A stretch of DNA of 64,000 nucleotides from Chitinophaga rhizophila. Its GTDB lineage: Bacteria; Bacteroidota; Bacteroidia; Chitinophagales; Chitinophagaceae. Positions 49,757-57,168 of the stretch are shown piece by piece. The DNA lies in NCBI RefSeq assembly GCF_019492185.1, contig NZ_JAICCF010000003.1:992001-1056000 (forward strand), given 5' to 3'. Within the stretch, counting starts at the first letter, position 1. Every line of letters starts with the position of its first letter. The notes under the pieces are model-generated. The model saw only the letters and a program-made list of their open reading frames with translations. It ran no database searches and was not told the DNA's origin. The translations under genes and the position numbers were made by a program.

Positions 49757-50851
49757 ATGCGTATAGGAGTGAATGCTTCCTGCCTGTTGCAGGATAAGCC
49801 TGCCGATACAGGTAATATAGTCAGAGAGTTATTGTCAGGGTTATGCCGGCAGCATCCGGAACACAGTTTTATCCTGTTTTTTGATCAGACGCCGCCAGCG
49901 GATTTACAATGGCCTGCCAATGTAACTACGGAGGTAATACCCGTAAAGGGACCGCAGGAATGGCGGCGGTACATCTGGCTGGAATGGAAGCTGGTTGCCG
50001 CATTAAAGAAGCATCACCTGGATCTGTTTCTCGGGTTGGATGGCCGGATACCGCTGCGTAGCAAGACGCCTGCACATCTGTTGATAACAGATATGGGTTT
50101 CCTGCACGGAGCCGCAGGTATTACCGTTGCCGAACAGCGTTTCCTGCAGAAAAACGTGATCAAATATATCCATCAGGCAAAAAAGGTAATTGTTTTATCA
50201 GCTTCGCTGAAGACCGACGTTTTGCAATATGCGCCTGAAGCAGCAGGCAAAATTGAGGTGTTAAAACCCGCAGTTGATGCCAGCTACCGCCCCCTTGAAT
50301 GGGAGGAGCGGGAAGAAGTGAAGGAAACCTATGCCGGTCGGGTAGAATATTTTGCCGTAGTAGGCCGTATTCATCCCAGAAATAACCTGATGCCGTTGCT
50401 GAAGGCATTTTCAGCGTTAAAGCGTCGGTTGCATTCCAATATGAAATTGCTGCTGATCGGGTCATCTACCGCAGCCGGCCAGGAGATAACAGACGGACTG
50501 GCTAGTTACAAGTACCGGAATGACGTGGTGTTGTTGCCGGATACTGACCAGGAGACCCTGGCAAAAATTGTAGCCGGCGCATATGCACTGGTATATATGC
50601 CCCGTTTTGACGGCGTGGCAATGCCTGTATATGCCGCTATGCAGAGCGAGGTGCCGGTAATAGCGCTGGAAGGCCGTGCCGCCAGGGAAGCAGGAGGAGA
50701 GGCCGTACTGTTTGCCGACCCTGAAAGCCTGGAAGACCTGGCAGATAAAATGTGCCTGCTATATAAGGATGAACAGCTCAGAAGCCGGTTACTGGCAAAT
50801 ATTAAAAAGGCCGACTGGTCTGTAGCGTTTGAAGCGCTGATTACAGATTAG
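49757..50851 (+). CDS. Family 4-type (GT-B) glycosyltransferase
   Basis: A 364-residue GT-B enzyme. The N-terminal domain begins MRIGVNASCLLQDKPADTGNIVRELLSGL; the linker and C-terminal domain include FAVVGRIHPRNNLMPLLKAFSAL at about 195-217, LLLIGSSTAAGQ, VLLPDTDQETLAKIVAGAYALVYMPRFDGVAMPVYAAM at about 259-296 (the sugar-nucleotide binding E-x7-E-like region, with D rather than E in PRFDG) and GEAVLFADPESLEDLA. It is probably involved in polysaccharide or glycolipid synthesis. The substrate is unknown. GldC follows after 47 bases on the same strand. Confidence 0.88.
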   Translation: MRIGVNASCLLQDKPADTGNIVRELLSGLCRQHPEHSFILFFDQTPPADLQWPANVTTEVIPVKGPQEWRRYIWLEWKLVAALKKHHLDLFLGLDGRIPLRSKTPAHLLITDMGFLHGAAGITVAEQRFLQKNVIKYIHQAKKVIVLSASLKTDVLQYAPEAAGKIEVLKPAVDASYRPLEWEEREEVKETYAGRVEYFAVVGRIHPRNNLMPLLKAFSALKRRLHSNMKLLLIGSSTAAGQEITDGLASYKYRNDVVLLPDTDQETLAKIVAGAYALVYMPRFDGVAMPVYAAMQSEVPVIALEGRAAREAGGEAVLFADPESLEDLADKMCLLYKDEQLRSRLLANIKKADWSVAFEALITD

Positions 50852-50898
50852 TCAATTAATACTAAATTTGCGGTTCTTAAAATTGAAGAATAATAATC

Positions 50899-51246
50899 AT
50901 GGGAAAAACATCTACCATACAGATTCAGGTAGCCCTGGACGATGACAGGATACCTGAGAAGATAGAGTGGAGAGCGACTGACAGCTCTGAAGCAGACCGT
51001 TTCCAGCAGGCCAAAGCAATGATGGTCGCTTTCTGGGATGGTGGTGACAAGACCGCCCTGCGTATAGACTTATGGACTAAGCAAATGATGGTGGATGAAA
51101 TGGCAGATTTCTTCTTTCAGACAATGATGACCATGGCAGATACCTATCAGCGCGCTACTCCATACAAGGATCAGGCGGATGAACTCCGTGCATTTGCAAA
51201 AGACTTCTACAAGAAGTTTGAAGAAAAGCAGAAGCTGGAAAAATAA
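50899..51246 (+). CDS. gldC: Gliding motility-associated protein GldC
   Basis: A 115-residue cytoplasmic protein of the GldC family, conserved across Bacteroidota including non-gliders. The signature is IQIQVALDDDRIPEKIEWRATDSS at about 6-29, then KAMMVAFWDGGDKTALRIDLWTKQMMVDEMADFFFQTM. In Flavobacterium johnsoniae gldC mutants glide poorly, but the molecular function is not known. It precedes a YqeY-like gene by 24 bases, suggesting an operon. No other gld gene is in the window, though the CNNM protein at 13043 resembles GldE. Confidence 0.93.
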   Translation: MGKTSTIQIQVALDDDRIPEKIEWRATDSSEADRFQQAKAMMVAFWDGGDKTALRIDLWTKQMMVDEMADFFFQTMMTMADTYQRATPYKDQADELRAFAKDFYKKFEEKQKLEK

Positions 51247-51270
51247 GCCATAACCTTAAAACAACCACAT

Positions 51271-51723
51271 ATGTCATTAGAACTAAATATCAATGCTGCA
51301 ATTAAGGCAGCGATGCTGGCAAAGAGTGAAGCTGAGCTGCGTGCACTGCGCGCTATCAAGGCGGCTTTACTACTGGCTAAAACAGCAGAAGGTGGTGGGG
51401 GAGAGCTGACTGAGGCAGATGAGACAAAACTGCTGCAGAAGCTGGCCAAACAGCGGAAGGATTCGCTGGAAATTTTCCGTCAGCAAAACCGTGAAGACCT
51501 GGCAGTAAAAGAAGAGGAAGAACTGGTAGTGATTGAAAAATACCTGCCTAAGCAGATGGATGAAGCTGAGCTGAGAGCTGCTATTTCAGAAATTATCGCA
51601 ACAACAGGTGCCAGTTCCCCTGCCGATATGGGCAAGGTGATGGGAGCAGCTACCAAACAATTGGCCGGTAAGGCAGATGGTAAAGCTATCTCTGCACTGG
51701 TGAAAGAGTTGTTAGCCAAATAA
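51271..51723 (+). CDS. GatB/YqeY domain-containing protein
   Basis: A 150-residue helical protein of the YqeY family: LNINAAIKAAMLAKSEAELRALRAIKAALLLAK at the N-terminus, RKDSLEIFRQQNREDLAVKEEEELVVIEKYLPKQMDEAEL in the middle and the GatB-like tail with DMGKVMGAATKQLAGKADGKAISALVKELL. The tail resembles the tRNA-binding domain of the amidotransferase subunit GatB. Function is not established; a role in tRNA-dependent amidation or tRNA contact is the usual suggestion. It lies 24 bases after gldC and 89 bases before a CvpA gene. Confidence 0.93.
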   Translation: MSLELNINAAIKAAMLAKSEAELRALRAIKAALLLAKTAEGGGGELTEADETKLLQKLAKQRKDSLEIFRQQNREDLAVKEEEELVVIEKYLPKQMDEAELRAAISEIIATTGASSPADMGKVMGAATKQLAGKADGKAISALVKELLAK

Positions 51724-51812
51724 TTAGCTACAGGGCAGGGTGAGGGTAGTTTGTTATTCACAACTGCCTTTACCCGGTTCCTGTTCTTTCCCTTTTTTAT
51801 CCTATTGAAATC

Positions 51813-52355
51813 ATGGGCATAGATATAGTTTTCGCCATCCTCTTGGTCCTGGCTATTTATAAGGGATACAGCCGGGGGCTTATCGTAGCCGTTTTCTCCT
51901 TTATTGCGGTTACGCTGGGACTGGCAGCTGCACTGAAATTAACCACAGTCACTGCCCTGTATGCACAGAAGCATTGGGAAATACACACCCGCTGGTTGCC
52001 CGTACTGTGCTTTATCGTACTTTTTGTTGGCGTTGTTTTTATTGTCCGGTTCGGAGCTTCACTTATTCAGAAAATGGTGGAGGCCGCTATGATGGGCTGG
52101 TTAAACAAATTAGGTGGAATTATATTATATAGTGCTATCTTTATCACAGCATATAGTATCCTTTTATGGATAGCTAATCAACTGTACTGGTTAAGCCCGG
52201 AAATCAAGATGCAATCTGTAGTCTATCCTTACATAGCGCCTCTTGGTCCGGCTATGATGAATATCTGGGGCAAAATAGTGCCGTTATTTAAGGATATATT
52301 CGAAAATCTTCAGTCATTTTTTGACAATGCAGCTAAGCAAATTGAAGCTACTTAG
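51813..52355 (+). CDS. CvpA family membrane protein
   Basis: A 180-residue inner-membrane protein with four hydrophobic segments. The family opening MGIDIVFAILLVLAIYKGYSRGLIVAVFSFIAVTLGLAAALKL is followed by a second helical pair and GWLNKLGGIILYSAIFITAYSILLW. E. coli CvpA is needed for colicin V production and for resistance to membrane stress. The C-terminal tail is amphipathic. A colicin V-like peptide is not seen, but note that an SDP-like cluster lies about 10 kb upstream; the link is not proven. It may be cotranscribed with the YqeY-like gene. Confidence 0.9.
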   Translation: MGIDIVFAILLVLAIYKGYSRGLIVAVFSFIAVTLGLAAALKLTTVTALYAQKHWEIHTRWLPVLCFIVLFVGVVFIVRFGASLIQKMVEAAMMGWLNKLGGIILYSAIFITAYSILLWIANQLYWLSPEIKMQSVVYPYIAPLGPAMMNIWGKIVPLFKDIFENLQSFFDNAAKQIEAT

Positions 52356-52420
52356 CTCGCTTCAAAGATTATTTGAATTAATAAAAAGAATTATTTTAGC
52401 GCAAAATTGACTTTCAAGCT

Positions 52421-53188
52421 TTGGCAATGGTTTACGAAATAAAAACACAGGGAAAGTTTAAATACATCGAGGAAGGTGAGGGGGAGCCGTTGGTGCTGCT
52501 GCATGGTTTATTCGGTGCAATGAGCAACTTTGGTGGTCTGATCGATTACTTCAGGAACTACAACAAGGTTGTGGTACCGCTTTTGCCTCTGTTTGATCTG
52601 AATATTCTGGATACCTCTGTAGCAGGATTAGCGAAGTATGTGCACAGGTTTGTGGAAACAATGGGGTATAAAAACGTACACCTGCTGGGTAACTCCCTGG
52701 GTGGTCATGTTGGATTAGTGTACCTGCTGAAACATCCTGAAGCGCCCGTTAAATCATTAACGCTGACTGGCAGCTCCGGTCTGTTTGAGAATGGTATGGG
52801 GGAAACTTATCCGAAAAGGGGTGACTACGAGTATATCCGTAAGAAGACCGAGCTCACGTTCTATGATCCGGCAATGGCTACCAAAGAGCTGGTAGACGAA
52901 GTATTTGACATTACTACCAACCGCCTGAAGGTGATTAAAATTATCACCCTGGCTAAATCAGCTATCCGTCACAACCTCGGGGAAGAGCTCCGTGAGATCA
53001 AGATACCTACGCTGCTCGTTTGGGGGCTGAACGATACGGTAACTCCACCAATGGTAGGAGAAGAGTTTAAGAAACTCATACCTAACTCTGAATTGCATTT
53101 CATTGATAAATGTGGCCACGCACCAATGATGGAGAGACCAGAGGAGTTTAACAAGATTCTGCATCCTTTCCTGGATAGCCTGAAATAA
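52421..53188 (+). CDS. Alpha/beta hydrolase
   Basis: A 255-residue hydrolase with oxyanion-hole LVLLHGLFGAMSNFG at about 24-38, nucleophile LLGNSLGGHVGLVYL with Ser at about 91, acid residue in LLVWGLNDTVTPP at about 199-211 and His in IDKCGHAPMMERPEEFN at about 227-243. All catalytic residues are present. The short lid and PMMERPE ending resemble bacterial epoxide hydrolases, haloperoxidases and MhpC-like C-C hydrolases; the substrate is not predictable. A strong terminator follows. The start at 52421 fits the first beta strand closely. Confidence 0.92.
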   Translation: MAMVYEIKTQGKFKYIEEGEGEPLVLLHGLFGAMSNFGGLIDYFRNYNKVVVPLLPLFDLNILDTSVAGLAKYVHRFVETMGYKNVHLLGNSLGGHVGLVYLLKHPEAPVKSLTLTGSSGLFENGMGETYPKRGDYEYIRKKTELTFYDPAMATKELVDEVFDITTNRLKVIKIITLAKSAIRHNLGEELREIKIPTLLVWGLNDTVTPPMVGEEFKKLIPNSELHFIDKCGHAPMMERPEEFNKILHPFLDSLK

Positions 53189-53207
53189 ACCTACATGAGA
53201 TAAGATA

Positions 53208-53251
53208 TTAAAACACGAGGCTGCACCATCAGGTGCAGCCTCGTGTTTTAA
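53208..53251 (+). terminator. Terminator after the alpha/beta hydrolase
   Basis: Perfect 20-base arms (53208-53227 and 53232-53251, core CACGAGGCTGCACC) with a 4-base loop ATCA. Confidence 0.88.
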
Positions 53252-53400
53252 TGCTTAATTCCTGAGCTGTATACCAAACCAATTCTATCCTGCGTTTCGT
53301 ATATAACTACAAGTCCTCTCCACTTATCATAAATATGCTATCCCTTAACCGGGGTTCGCGATTCTTTTCTTATTATTGTATCATAATAGCTCACAACACA

Positions 53401-54060
53401 ATGCTGGCAAGAGATCTCATATCAACCGTCGTTCCTATTCTGCATCCTTTGGATCCGGGTTCGAGAGCCCTGCGCCTGATGAATGAATATCATCTGACGC
53501 AACTGCCGCTCGTGTTGGAGAATAAGTATCTGGCACTTGTAGAGGAAGATGATATCCTCGACCTGGAAGATCCTGAGATAGCATTGGAGAATATGGAATA
53601 CAATGGCCCTAAACCGGCCGTTACTGAAAACGCACACTTCTTTGAAGCCGTACGGCTGTTTCATGAAATGAAACTGGCAGTACTGCCTGTGATCAGTCAC
53701 GAGAAGGAATATATAGGCGTGCTTACCAAGGATAGTCTGATGACCGCCCTTGCCCAATATAATGGCGTCAAGGAACATGGGGGTATACTGGCACTGGACC
53801 TGGATCCCCGGGATTACAGCCTCAGTGAAATAGCTCGTATAGCAGAGTCAAATGATGTGACGCTGTTAAGTGTAAATACCATCACGTATCCTTCAGGACG
53901 GCTGGAAGTACTGCTGAAGACTAACCGCCAGGAGCTACACGGGCTGGTAGCCACCTTCGAGAGATTTAATTATATCATTAAGTATACCATTACTGAAGAG
54001 CAGGAGGAAGACCTCCTTAAGAAAAACTATGATCTGCTGATGAACTATATCAGCATGTAA
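53401..54060 (+). CDS. CBS domain-containing protein
   Basis: A 219-residue cytoplasmic protein: a CBS pair at about 1-130 (LARDLISTVVPILHPLDPGSRALRLMNEYHLTQLPLV and FFEAVRLFHEMKLAVLPVISHEKEYIGVLTKDSLMTAL) and an ACT-like C-terminal region (GGILALDLDPRDYSLSEIARIAESNDVTLLSV). CBS pairs bind adenosine nucleotides. No effector domain is fused, so a regulatory role is inferred only. In Bacteroidota this gene commonly precedes nadK, as here. The ATG at 53401 is preferred over 53335, whose extra 22 residues are not conserved in character. Confidence 0.88.
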   Translation: MLARDLISTVVPILHPLDPGSRALRLMNEYHLTQLPLVLENKYLALVEEDDILDLEDPEIALENMEYNGPKPAVTENAHFFEAVRLFHEMKLAVLPVISHEKEYIGVLTKDSLMTALAQYNGVKEHGGILALDLDPRDYSLSEIARIAESNDVTLLSVNTITYPSGRLEVLLKTNRQELHGLVATFERFNYIIKYTITEEQEEDLLKKNYDLLMNYISM

Positions 54061-54086
54061 TTGTTCTATCATGCTCAGTAAAACGT

Positions 54087-54124
54087 AAGGCATAGCGGTG
54101 AACCGTTATGCCTTTCATTTTTTT
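54087..54124 (+). terminator. Terminator after the CBS gene
   Basis: Arms of 13 bases (54087-54099 and 54102-54114, core AAGGCATAGCGGT) with one G-T, tail TCATTTTTTT. The rest of the gap to nadK shows nothing clear. Confidence 0.8.
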
Positions 54125-54291
54125 ACCTGCCGGATAATAGCCGCTATCTGCGCGTTGGCGCTGCAACGTTATAGATTGATTGCTGTTACACATGCGTTTG
54201 CAGGCTGTATTTTAGGCTAATATACGCTTCCTGCTAATGTATCCCTGAAGAATAGCGTATCCGGTTAAAAAAGGCTAATTTTACCCCCATT

Positions 54292-55179
54292 ATGCATATT
54301 GCTATTTACAGCCGAGGATTTGTTAAAGAAGACCTGCCCATTATACAGTTATTATTGGACGAGCTGGCGCGGGTGGAAATGGAGACGGTGCTTTATCAGC
54401 CTTTCCTGGAGTCACTGAGTCCGTATATCAACTTCGCTAAAGTGCCGGATACATTCTGCTGTGCCGGCGACCTGCATGGTAAGGCCGATATTCTGGTCAG
54501 CCTGGGAGGTGATGGTACTTTGCTGGATACAGTATGTTATGTGCGTGATACAAATGTGCCGGTGTTAGGTATCAACTTTGGCCGTCTTGGTTTCCTGGCC
54601 AGTATTGGTAAAGATGCTATCAACGCAGCTGTACAGGCGCTGAAGCAGCGTACCTATATCGTTGACAAGCGCGCGCTGCTGCACCTGGATTCTAACGTAG
54701 GCCTGTTCGGTGAAGTGCCTTATGCACTGAATGACTTTACTATCCACAAGAAGGATACCTCTGCAATGATCAAGATCCATACGTACCTGAATGGTGAATT
54801 TCTGAACACCTACTGGTCTGACGGACTGATTGTGGCTACCCCGACCGGGTCTACCGGTTATTCACTGAGTTGTGGCGGTCCGGTGGTATTTCCCGATGCG
54901 GGCAGTTTTGTGATTACCCCGGTAGCACCGCATAACCTGAACGTGCGGCCGATCATTGTACCCAACAACCATGTGATCTCATTTGAGGTAGAAGGGCGGA
55001 GTGATCAGTTCCTTTGTACACTGGATTCAAGAATGGAAACAATTGATAATACCGTGCAGCTTGCTATTAAGAAAGAAGAATTTAAAATCAGCCTGTTACG
55101 GCTGGATGATAGCAATTTTCTGCATACATTGCGGAATAAGTTGTTGTGGGGAATAGACACAAGGAATAGATTAAAATAA
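54292..55179 (+). CDS. nadK: NAD kinase
   Basis: Makes NADP from NAD in the cytoplasm. The 295 residues contain the GGDGT nucleotide motif in DILVSLGGDGTLLDTVCYV at about 64-82, LGINFGRLGFLAS at about 91-103, the NE/D-type LNDFTIHK at about 144-151 and the conserved glycine-rich DGLIVATPTGSTGYSLSCGGP at about 179-199. These cover the NAD-binding and catalytic Asp residues. The start at 54292 (MHIAIYSRGF) fits the family, and TAATTTTA 20 bases upstream is a weak -7, so the leader is short. Confidence 0.95.
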   Translation: MHIAIYSRGFVKEDLPIIQLLLDELARVEMETVLYQPFLESLSPYINFAKVPDTFCCAGDLHGKADILVSLGGDGTLLDTVCYVRDTNVPVLGINFGRLGFLASIGKDAINAAVQALKQRTYIVDKRALLHLDSNVGLFGEVPYALNDFTIHKKDTSAMIKIHTYLNGEFLNTYWSDGLIVATPTGSTGYSLSCGGPVVFPDAGSFVITPVAPHNLNVRPIIVPNNHVISFEVEGRSDQFLCTLDSRMETIDNTVQLAIKKEEFKISLLRLDDSNFLHTLRNKLLWGIDTRNRLK

Positions 55180-55226
55180 TTATATCTATCAAGAGAATTG
55201 CAAATTAGCGCATTAAGAAATTTCAT

Positions 55227-55234
55227 TACATTTG
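55227..55234 (+). promoter_or_regulatory. -7 promoter element upstream of the DUF6089 gene
   Basis: TACATTTG, exact consensus, 75 bases before the start codon. No clear -33 partner. Confidence 0.45.
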
Positions 55235-55308
55235 TTTGATTTATTTAATACCAAAAGCAGGGATAATCGCGTTTTAGGAATTATCGTCGCGTTAAGCAGT
55301 ACCGATCT

Positions 55309-56175
55309 ATGGGTAAACCTTACTTTTTCTTCAAGTGTTTCTTAAAGTCCGGCCTCGTAGCAGCAATATCCCTGTTCCTGACGCCCGCTTTTGCGCAGAA
55401 TGAGCTGTCATATACCGGGGAACTGGGTATTTCAGTGGGTGCTGCTCACTATTTTGGCGACCTGAATACCAAAGGGGCGCTCAATGCAGCTAAGCCTTCT
55501 GTGGGTATTTACTACAGAAAATACATGAACGACTATATTGGCGTACGTGTACATGGGCGTTTCATGCAGCTGGGATATTCGGATGTTTATAATAAGAATG
55601 ATTTTCAGCACAGACGTAACCTGAGCTTTAATACAGATGTATTTGAGCTGGGGTTGCAGGGTGATTTTAACTTTTTCCGGTTTGAGCCGGGATCCCAGAT
55701 ATACCGCTTTACGCCCTATTTCACAGGTGGGGCTTCCCTTTTCTACTTTAACCCCTATGCTTATCTGAATGGGTTAAAATACCGTTTACAGCCATTACGT
55801 ACCGAGGGGCAGGGTAGTGCCATGTACCCGGAGCGTAAGCCTTACAGCCTTACTTCCCTGGCATTTGTGTTGGGAGGTGGTTTTAAGTATAACGTTTCTC
55901 GTAAGGTCAACGTGGGGCTGGAGGTATTGTACCGCTTTACCCAGACTGACTACCTGGATGATGTCAGCACGACCTATGCCGGTTCTGCTGTGTTTCCGCC
56001 TGATGTTCAGGGACATAGCACGGTAGCCTACCTGTTACAGGACAGGTCTTATGCTACAGGAGACCGTATCGGGGTGGCAGGGCGTCAGCGTGGAAACAGC
56101 CGGGATAAGGACCAGTTTGTCACGGCGGAGCTCACAATCAGCATTTTATTTACCTCTTACAGATGTAAATTCTGA
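55309..56175 (+). CDS. DUF6089 family outer-membrane protein
   Basis: A 288-residue exported protein. Signal peptide VAAISLFLTPAFAQ is followed by alternating beta strands: YTGELGISVGAAHYFGDLN, KPSVGIYYRKYMNDYIGVRVHGRFMQLGYSD, and the final VTAELTISILFTSYRCKF ending in an aromatic residue as for barrel proteins. DUF6089 is Bacteroidota-specific, function unknown, and regularly precedes uppS and bamA as in this window. A role in outer-membrane assembly or in type IX secretion-linked surface functions has been suggested by location only. Confidence 0.87.
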   Translation: MGKPYFFFKCFLKSGLVAAISLFLTPAFAQNELSYTGELGISVGAAHYFGDLNTKGALNAAKPSVGIYYRKYMNDYIGVRVHGRFMQLGYSDVYNKNDFQHRRNLSFNTDVFELGLQGDFNFFRFEPGSQIYRFTPYFTGGASLFYFNPYAYLNGLKYRLQPLRTEGQGSAMYPERKPYSLTSLAFVLGGGFKYNVSRKVNVGLEVLYRFTQTDYLDDVSTTYAGSAVFPPDVQGHSTVAYLLQDRSYATGDRIGVAGRQRGNSRDKDQFVTAELTISILFTSYRCKF

Positions 56176-56318
56176 TTTCGCAGTCATAGACTGCCAGTTG
56201 GCAGTTCAATAAGGGCAATTGGCCTATTTTGTTAAATTTTTATTACCGCTGTTTCCCCCAAAACAGCGATCAGCAAAGGGTTTCGCTGTTAAAACTACGT
56301 TAAAACCCCGGTCCACTA

Positions 56319-56356
56319 TTTGCCGGGAAAGGCATAATTCTATTTTTGTATCTTTG
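56319..56356 (+). promoter_or_regulatory. Promoter of the uppS-bamA-ompH run
   Basis: TTTG (56319-56322), 18-base spacer and TATTTTTG (56341-56348), followed directly by a second -7 match TATCTTTG (56349-56356). Transcription would start near 56355-56363, about 45-50 bases before uppS. Confidence 0.65.
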
Positions 56357-56406
56357 CAAACTTTACTAAAAATCTGTATCGATATTATAATCCGCCGGAG
56401 ATACTC

Positions 56407-57168
56407 ATGAGTTTGAAGGATAAATTAGACTTGCAACGGTTACCACGACATATTGCCATCATTATGGATGGAAATGGCCGTTGGGCTAAAGAGCGTGGCC
56501 AGGACAGACTTTTCGGACACCATGAGGGGGTCGAAAGTGTCCGTAATATTACCGAAGCCTGTGCTGAATTAGGTATCGGGTATCTGACCTTATATGCTTT
56601 TTCAACAGAAAACTGGGACCGCCCCGTTTACGAAGTAAACGGTATAATGGAATTACTCGTAAATACCATCCGAAGTGAGGTAGGCACTCTCATGAAGAAC
56701 AATATCCGGCTGCATGTCATTGGAGACATGGATATGCTGCCCGGCAATTGTAAAACTGGTATGGAAGAAGCCATGTCCATTACCAGTCAGAATACTGGTC
56801 TCAATCTGGTGATGGCGCTTAGCTATAGTGCCCGCTGGGAGATCGTTAATGCCGCAAAGAACATCGCTCAGGATGTTAAAGATGGTAAGCTTGCCCCTGA
56901 AGCAGTAACCCCCGATATGTGGCAGAAATACCTTTGTACAGCTACATTGCCCGATCCGGAGCTGATGATCAGGACAAGCGGAGAATGCAGGATCAGCAAC
57001 TTCCTACTATACCAGTTGGCGTATGCGGAATTGTATTTTACCGACACCCGTTGGCCGGATTTCCGCAAAGAACACCTTTACGAAGCCATCCTCAATTATC
57101 AGAACAGAGAAAGGCGCTTTGGTAAAACAAGCGAACAAATACAGCAGAATGAAGAAATTATTTCCTAA
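56407..57168 (+). CDS. uppS: Isoprenyl transferase (undecaprenyl diphosphate synthase)
   Basis: Condenses isopentenyl diphosphate onto farnesyl diphosphate to make the C55 lipid carrier of cell-wall synthesis. The 253 residues contain HIAIIMDGNGRWAKERG at about 15-31 with the catalytic Asp, HHEGVESVRNITEAC at about 38-52, LTLYAFSTENWDRP at about 60-73 and the C-terminal DPELMIRTSGECRISNFLLYQLAYAELYFTDTRWPDF. The motif has GECRISNF where GExRxSNF is usual, so it is intact. Its end overlaps bamA by 20 bases, implying coupled translation. Confidence 0.96.
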   Translation: MSLKDKLDLQRLPRHIAIIMDGNGRWAKERGQDRLFGHHEGVESVRNITEACAELGIGYLTLYAFSTENWDRPVYEVNGIMELLVNTIRSEVGTLMKNNIRLHVIGDMDMLPGNCKTGMEEAMSITSQNTGLNLVMALSYSARWEIVNAAKNIAQDVKDGKLAPEAVTPDMWQKYLCTATLPDPELMIRTSGECRISNFLLYQLAYAELYFTDTRWPDFRKEHLYEAILNYQNRERRFGKTSEQIQQNEEIIS